DNA of 64,000 bases from Musa acuminata AAA Group. Lineage: Eukaryota; Streptophyta; Magnoliopsida; Zingiberales; Musaceae. Below, piece after piece: positions 58,552 to 64,000 of the stretch; within the stretch, counting starts at the first letter, position 1; the number at the start of each line of letters is the position of its first letter. The notes beneath the pieces are model-generated. The model did no database searches. It was given only the letters and a program-made list of their open reading frames with translations, and was not told the origin of the DNA. The position numbers and the translations under genes were made by a program. Where the stretch lies: contig NC_088342.1 of NCBI RefSeq assembly GCF_036884655.1, positions 11,216,001 to 11,280,000 of the forward strand. The letters are read 5' to 3'.

Positions 58552-59322
58552 GTACTAGATGAAGAGCAAAAGATACACACTTCTGTATATGGAAATGGTT
58601 TTGGATCAACAAACCAGGTTAAAGCAACAGAAACCATTCTGGGGCTTCAAACTGCTGGGTGGCTTTCTAGAGATCAACAATGGTCCCTGAGACCTGTGGG
58701 TGCACGCTTTCAAGCACAAGTGCCAAACTGGACCAGCCAGCCTACAGTTTTGTCTACTGATTCTGATACATTAAAATGGTTGGGCAAACAGGCCTGGCCT
58801 CCTGAAAATCAAGAAAGGAGTCCAGTATTGGATTATGCTTCTATTGGAAGAGGGAGGCCCAATACCTGTCAGTGTGAATGGCCAGGCTCTGTGGAGTGTA
58901 TTAGATTTCACATTGCAGAAAAGAGGCTTCAATTGAAATGTGAAATTGGCGCAACTTTCCATTCTTGGAAATGTGGAAGTATGGGTGAGGAAGTTGCACT
59001 TTCATGGACAGAGGAAGAAGAAAAGAAGTTCAGGGACATAATCAGTCAGAATCGTCCATCTCTAAACAAAAACTTTTGGGACCAGCTTTACTTGAATTTT
59101 CCTTATAAGCGGAGGGAAAGTTTGGTGAGCTATTATTTCAATGTGTTTCTTGTCGGACGTAGGAGGTACCAGAACCGTATGACACCAAATCATATCGATA
59201 GTGATGACGAAGAGACAGAGATTGGCTTCTCAAGTAATTCTTTTGGTCATGATGTTAAAATTTGTGATTCAAAATCTATTGTCTGTGCTCAGAATCGACA
59301 GTCTATGGATATAGACAGGTAA
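58552..59322 (+). CDS. ARID-ELM2 domain protein, exon 2 (to stop)
   Basis: The second coding exon continues in phase 0 and adds 256 residues, for a total near 544. That is close to the roughly 560-570 of Arabidopsis ARID1/2. About residues 335-420 form the ELM2 region: RPVGARFQAQVPNW, KWLGKQAWPP, GRGRPNTCQCEWPGSVEC. About 438-498 is a SANT/Myb-like helix set: LSWTEEEEKKFRDII, NFWDQLYLNFPYKRRESLV, YYFNVFL. A short acidic tail, DSDDEETEIGF, follows. The frame stops at TAA inside ACAG|GTAAGG, which is itself a good splice donor, so an alternative 3' end is possible. Likely role: chromatin-bound transcription regulator, probably with a histone deacetylase complex. This is inferred from domains. 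Confidence 0.88.
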   Translation, partial: VLDEEQKIHTSVYGNGFGSTNQVKATETILGLQTAGWLSRDQQWSLRPVGARFQAQVPNWTSQPTVLSTDSDTLKWLGKQAWPPENQERSPVLDYASIGRGRPNTCQCEWPGSVECIRFHIAEKRLQLKCEIGATFHSWKCGSMGEEVALSWTEEEEKKFRDIISQNRPSLNKNFWDQLYLNFPYKRRESLVSYYFNVFLVGRRRYQNRMTPNHIDSDDEETEIGFSSNSFGHDVKICDSKSIVCAQNRQSMDIDR

Positions 59323-60820
59323 GGTCAGTGGTGCACCAAGAGCATCAAAATCATATGATGCGAGAAATTTTGAGCATTAGGAGAAATTATGAAAACCTTT
59401 TCAGAGGCTCCTTGTGCTAGATAGGTGGTTTGAAGTAAGGATAATTCAGTGAGGTTCAAATGGGCTTTGTTGTTGCCTGCTTGTACTGCATTATTGGAAT
59501 GAGGCAATCATATAGGCTCTTGCTGCCATCAGGAGTGACCATGTTCTTCTTAAGAGTTCAGGCATTGTGAAATGACCTCATTCCAGTCGCAGCTGCATTC
59601 TTCGAGCTTTCCATTGAGGTACTTCAGTTTTGTTCATCTGTTTTGCTCCTTTTGACCTGAAGCTCCTTAGGATTTACTTATGAAATTTAGATGGATCCTT
59701 ACTCTGTTCACCACCCCAATTGAAAGTAAAGGAAATTCAGTTGAATGTTCTCAAGTTCTTTCTTGCATAAAATCCAGTTTCAGAATCGCACTTAAGTATA
59801 AAATTAAACATTAACTTGATTGCTTTTCATAATTCACTGGGTTTTGAAGCCCGACCCTATAGTTCAGTCATGGGACTATTTGATATTATTTATTTAGCAT
59901 GTCTGCTACTCCAATTTTTGCTGCTGATCATCTCCGAGTATTAGCTCTGCTTAGAAACCATCAAATCCAGTTTCAACTGAATTTCTTTGTGCAGTATACC
60001 GATCAACAGTAGATTTATACATACTTCTTTGTCATGTGTCAGCTATTAGTGACTGATTACAAAATCAAAATAACTTGAGAAGTTTTGAAATGCTTAACTC
60101 AAGCCATATGAGTTCCTGATTCTGTAGATGTTTTGTATACATTCATCTAAAATGACAAAAAAGCAATAAGGTGGTCTTTTTTACTTTTGTCAAAGCCAGT
60201 ATAATTGCTAATCCCTAGGCCACCCATCCTTTGGTGATTCAAACCGGGGTTTTTGTTTTCATAAGTACCCCTCGGTATATTATTGTCTTCTGTGCTATAA
60301 AGATACAGTTTGTCCTGTTCTTGGGCTCGCAGTAGAGATGCAAAAAAGTTTAATTTCATGTCTGCAAAAGTTTGTATAGACACTGCATCCAGGCTACCTG
60401 CAGGAAACCATACACTTGTGACCAGGCTAACTGTTGCGAATAGGCTGCCAAACTTCAAGCAACTGAACAGACCCCTTCTTCCATATGTTGTTGATTAGTA
60501 GGAAATGATTAATTTTGATCACTTGAAGGTAAATATCCGTTTAAATTGTTCATTTGAATAAATTAAAACTTTTATTATTGGATGAACATGATATTCCCTA
60601 AAGACCAAAATTCTAGGTCACTGGAGGAACAATATTATCATTTTTTTCTCAAAATAATAACAAAATATTGACACATGCCATAGTAGAAATAATTAAAAAA
60701 AACTTTTGATAGCGTGAATTCTTATTTTTCATGGATATTTTTGTATAAAAGATTGAAATAATTGGCTAAGCCTCGTGAAATTAATTGGTAGGATTGATGT
60801 CTTTTTTTTTGTAATGCAAG
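59323..60820 (+). other. 3' UTR and downstream non-coding DNA
   Basis: No clear gene. The first several hundred bases are probably the 3' untranslated region of the ARID gene (a possible further 3' exon was not excluded). Short frames near 60147-60498 on both strands show no recognisable domain. Confidence 0.5.
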
Positions 60821-60824
60821 TCAA

Positions 60825-61165
60825 TTTTAATTTTTGAATGATACATCCAAATCACTTTGGATGCTATTAAAACAAAAGATTATCAACAATTATGATCCCT
60901 TCCAAATCTTTCTTGCATTTTTCATTTCACGTGCCTTTCCAAGTGTATGCATATAATAGAACATTTCTATTATATCTTTGTCATTGATATCTTATTTTTT
61001 ATAGTACATTGATTTTTTTAAATGATCCAAATCACCTCTCATTTTATTGTACCAAAATATTTCTTTTTTTTTTTTATGTAGAGAAGACCTGTATCAACAA
61101 TTATGATCCCTTCTCATGCCATTTCTTGCATTCTGATTTCATACGACTTTCCCTATGTATATATG
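60825..61165. repeat. Diverged direct duplication
   Basis: Positions 60825-60955 and about 61010-61165 share 'aatgatacatccaaatcac', TCAACAATTATGATCCCTTC, TTTCTTGCAT and TTTCCaagTGTATgcAT in the same order. No coding sense is seen. Confidence 0.65.
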
Positions 61166-62899
61166 CACAAAGCATCACAGGAAATCAGAAAAAAGAAGTA
61201 TTAGAATTTTAATTATTTAGTTCTACCATTAGAATTCTAAAATTAGAATTCATGAATATTGTTTTCTCTTTTAACACTAGCAAAAGATTCTGTTGCACTC
61301 GAAGAAAGATTAAAATATCAAGCTCTAGACGATTGAGCGGGGTAGCTCTAACATTTAGCACTCTGTCGACATGTTTGAACTGAACAACATTAATATGTTT
61401 GGCAAAAGTTCTGGTCTAGGATCAGAGAGTTCAAAAACCATGGAACCTTAGCGGATCCAGAACCAAAATGAATAACCGATTGTTCATCCATTTGCACCAA
61501 AATATTTCTTTTGGAGTTTACTTCGTAATGTTGTAAGCCAATCAGAAAAGCTCAGCGTTCAACAGAACTGGCATTGGTCGGTCTACATGGTCACAACTCT
61601 CCATCTCCATCAAAGATACGGATATTTCCTGTCTAGATCGTGATAAAGTTGCTGGTGACGGTGGATTTGTCGATGATGCATTTGTATCTGTGTCGACTCA
61701 GTTGTGGATTTTGTGTAAGTATAGAAATGTGTCGACTCAGTTGTGGATTTTCTCTTCGTTAGAGGGTCGATCTATAAAAAGATCAAAATTGGGTAGAGTG
61801 CATGATTCGTTCCTTCCATGCTTAAGTCAATATCAAGAGAAAAGTGAGTCATGAGTGAATAGTAATTAACTTATGTAATAGTAAACCAATGACCTTTATA
61901 GTAGGTTGGGCCCCAAAGGAATATTCAATGGTATGGGTTGAATATTTCCTCCTACAGTGGTTGTTGTTTTGATCTGGGTGGCTTCCATGTCATCCAAGTT
62001 CCACTCTCTAGGCTGAGTTGGCAGCCACGCGACGAGCTATAATTGGTGGGTGAGATTTTTCCTATCATTTTATCCCCTTCGAAGGTACGTATTGGGGTTT
62101 TGCTCGAACATTTAAGGCATATCTTGCACTCGTTAGAAGCATGGTAGATGAACTCATGATTCGTGTGGCAATCAATATATGTCAAGCTCTAGGCTCTTCA
62201 TCCTTTGATTGCATCTCTGATGTATCCTTGGGATTAGCCCAAGGAAGGCACATTGAGCGTAATATCATTATTGTAACAAAAATATTGATATTAGTATGAG
62301 AATAATATTATTGCATGCTTCCTTTGAACTATATTATATTCTTTATCGAGCATTTGTCCTCACAAAAAAAATAAGAAGAACTATAAATTTGTATAAAGGT
62401 AGAATGGTATAGAGAGCTAGAGTCAAAGAATTATTCAAATTGAAGATAGATTTTATAATTATCATTATTGTAACAAAAATATTAATTTTGAAAAAAAAAT
62501 TATATAGCTCTATTAAAGGATTTTAGTTCATGAACGAATTGCTCTTTTCCGAGAACTGATATAGATTAGTTTGGGGCGTGATAGGATTGAAGCTGGATGC
62601 CATTATTCATATCAGTAAAGGAAGGTACCACACTTGTCTTTGAGTTGTAGGTTCTCAAAGTCATCTAGGGTTTTTTGAATTTGATATTGTATCTTGTGGC
62701 CCTCCCTTATGACATATCCAGTGGGTAATGGCGTTCTTGATAGAAGAAAGTTGGTTGTTGATATGACTCAAGGGGGTGGTGAGAGGCCCCACCACCAGCA
62801 TACCAATTCTCCTAAACAATATCCTTAACCTCCGAATAATTTAACAAGTATTAAACTAAAAATAATAAGGGTTCCTATGATTACAAGAGACGAAGTCAA
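61166..62899. other. Non-coding stretch, no gene recognised
   Basis: It contains a 39-bp partial tandem repeat (TGTGTCGACTCAGTTGTGGA at 61689 and 61728). A reverse 77-codon frame (61952-62185) includes cysteine pairs but matches nothing I recognise. 'ttgtaacaaaaatatt' is repeated near 62271 and 62469. Confidence 0.5.
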
Positions 62900-63475
62900 A
62901 AGCTTGAGTCGCTATAGATGGGTGCATGATCAGAAGCCATATTGGGAAGATGAGTAATCTTAGAGTCGCTATAGATGGAGTTTCACTCCTCATTGACAAA
63001 AGCTCTATCTAGTAAGCAACAATTCTTGAAGAACCATACATAATCAGGTTTATCGTAAAATTTAAGAAACCGTATTAACATCGCCACCAAGAAGCAGACC
63101 AGTATTGGAGGCGTTTAAAAGAGAAAACTGATGCCATAAAATATTTCGAAGAGAGAGAGAGAGAGATCACTTGTAGTATATATACATCGTGGAGAGTAAC
63201 CAAGGTTTTTACCTTCTTCTTCATCATTAAATTAATAGCCTGAGAATTCTTATAGACGACAGTAGCTCTATAGTGATCTGGTTTCCATGCAACTAAGAGG
63301 CCCCCGGCTCTTTCAATCGCAGCCGAGAAGACGCGGTTTAATGAAAGATTGACTGTGCTCCTCCTGCATTTGTGTTCGAAGAAGAATGATTAGATCAATT
63401 TTGTGCAGTCTGATGAGAGAGGTTAGAACCTCCCTACGTTCTTTTTTGCGGGCACCAAGACAATTCTAGGATAAC
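62900..63475 (-). pseudogene. LINE (L1-type) endonuclease domain, decayed
   Basis: The reverse strand, through frameshifts and stops, reads as the apurinic endonuclease domain of a plant L1-type LINE. LS*NCLGARKKERREVLTSL lies near 63415-63475 (the usual LSWNCRG start). Then come LIILLRTQMQEEHSQSF, GLLVAWKPDHYRATVVYKN (about 63237-63295), a LLGGDVN-like GDFN motif (about 63090), LLDRAFVNEE and ITHLPNMASDHAPI (about 62915-62965). These match the standard order with the terminal SDH. The reverse transcriptase that should follow to the left was not found, so this is a fragment. Confidence 0.72.
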
Positions 63476-63745
63476 AAAATCAATGAGGCATATCGGTAAT
63501 CCAAGGATCTTGACATAAGGCCATAATCCTAATCGACAGTGATACATAGTTGTCGTTCTATTTTTTCTCTTTTTGGTGCGTTGTCTAAGAACAAAAGGTA
63601 GGTGACACGAGACTTCCTTGTACTATCTTCTTACGCTGTTTTGAACCCTCCTCAAAATCCTCCGTCAACAAGTTGAGCAGAGAATATTGTAAATCCATGT
63701 AAAGAAAAAGATGTTGGGAAAGATCAAAGAATATGTTCTTTTTCG

Positions 63746-63747
<2 letters not shown>

Positions 63748-63777
<30 letters not shown>
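63748..63777. repeat. (TA)n microsatellite
   Basis: About 14 TA units. A (GA)n run also lies at about 63151-63166. The flanks to 64000 show no gene. Confidence 0.9.
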
Positions 63778-64000
63778 AGAAATGATCATTTCAATATCAA
63801 ATCTATGATATCTATCAAGCTATGCGGGTTAGTTAATGTGCTGTTACACGAGCTTAAAGTTTGAATCTACGCATAAGCGTGATATAATATCAATCCCAGT
63901 GAAAGTCTGATTCATATTCTAACTTGGACGAATCAAATGCCAGCTTGGTTTCTAGCGAGAAAGAAGTAATGGAGCTATCATTGTGTGTTTCGTGGACACC

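Noticed and set aside
61952..62185. 77-codon reverse frame with cysteine pairs
   Set aside because: The spacing fits no zinc-binding family I can name, and there are no other coding signs. Left unannotated.

Overview
This is plant nuclear DNA, most likely from a monocot. The evidence is introns, a GC-rich first exon beside an AT-rich intergenic background, and long stretches of nested LTR retrotransposons primed by initiator tRNA-Met. Repeat style suggests the order Zingiberales (banana and relatives), but that is only an impression. One host gene is recognisable, and about 80% of the window is transposon sequence.

Positions 1-52.5 kb form one nested pile. The layers can be ordered from target-site duplications (TSDs) I could read. 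The oldest layer is a reverse-strand Ty3/Gypsy relic (50.66-52.48 kb, with related sequence at 1-560). Into its gag region went a now decayed Ty1/Copia element of 'family B' (B1, about 10.68-50.66 kb). B1 was then hit by a reverse solo B LTR (11262-27823) and by A3 (32825-48840, TSD GATGT). The solo LTR was hit by A2 (12057-19864, TSD CCTTA) and A4 (20103-27370, TSD CCTGA/CCTAA). A4's LTR received a 1-kb TRIM-like element (25062-26084, TSD CTTTT). A3's LTR received the very young Copia element B2 (33545-42175, TSD GTTTT, LTRs that look identical). Further left are A1 (617-6360, TSD ACGTA/ACGTG) and a 77-bp tandem array split by a solo LTR that itself contains another solo LTR.

Two Copia families dominate. 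Family B (B1, B2) has a gag-pol of the TNT1/Tork general type and an unusual 5' leader. That leader carries four hairpins with one constant tip and four different base-paired lower stems. Family A (A1-A4) has gag but no pol. Its gag, repeated polypurine tracts and palindrome clusters in the LTRs point to descent from a Sirevirus (SIRE/Maximus-type) element. A1 still carries a zinc knuckle and a protease stub. A2, A3 and A4 all stop at the same FEIT-stop position, so the truncated form itself was amplified. All four must rely, or have relied, on pol supplied by other elements.

Positions 52.5-64 kb hold a host gene for an ARID-ELM2-SANT-like nuclear protein: two coding exons, a 4.1-kb intron, about 544 residues. 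It is followed by AT-rich non-coding DNA and a decayed reverse-strand LINE endonuclease domain (about 62.9-63.5 kb). No RNA genes, CRISPR arrays or bacterial features were seen. All similarity calls come from reading motifs, not from database searches.
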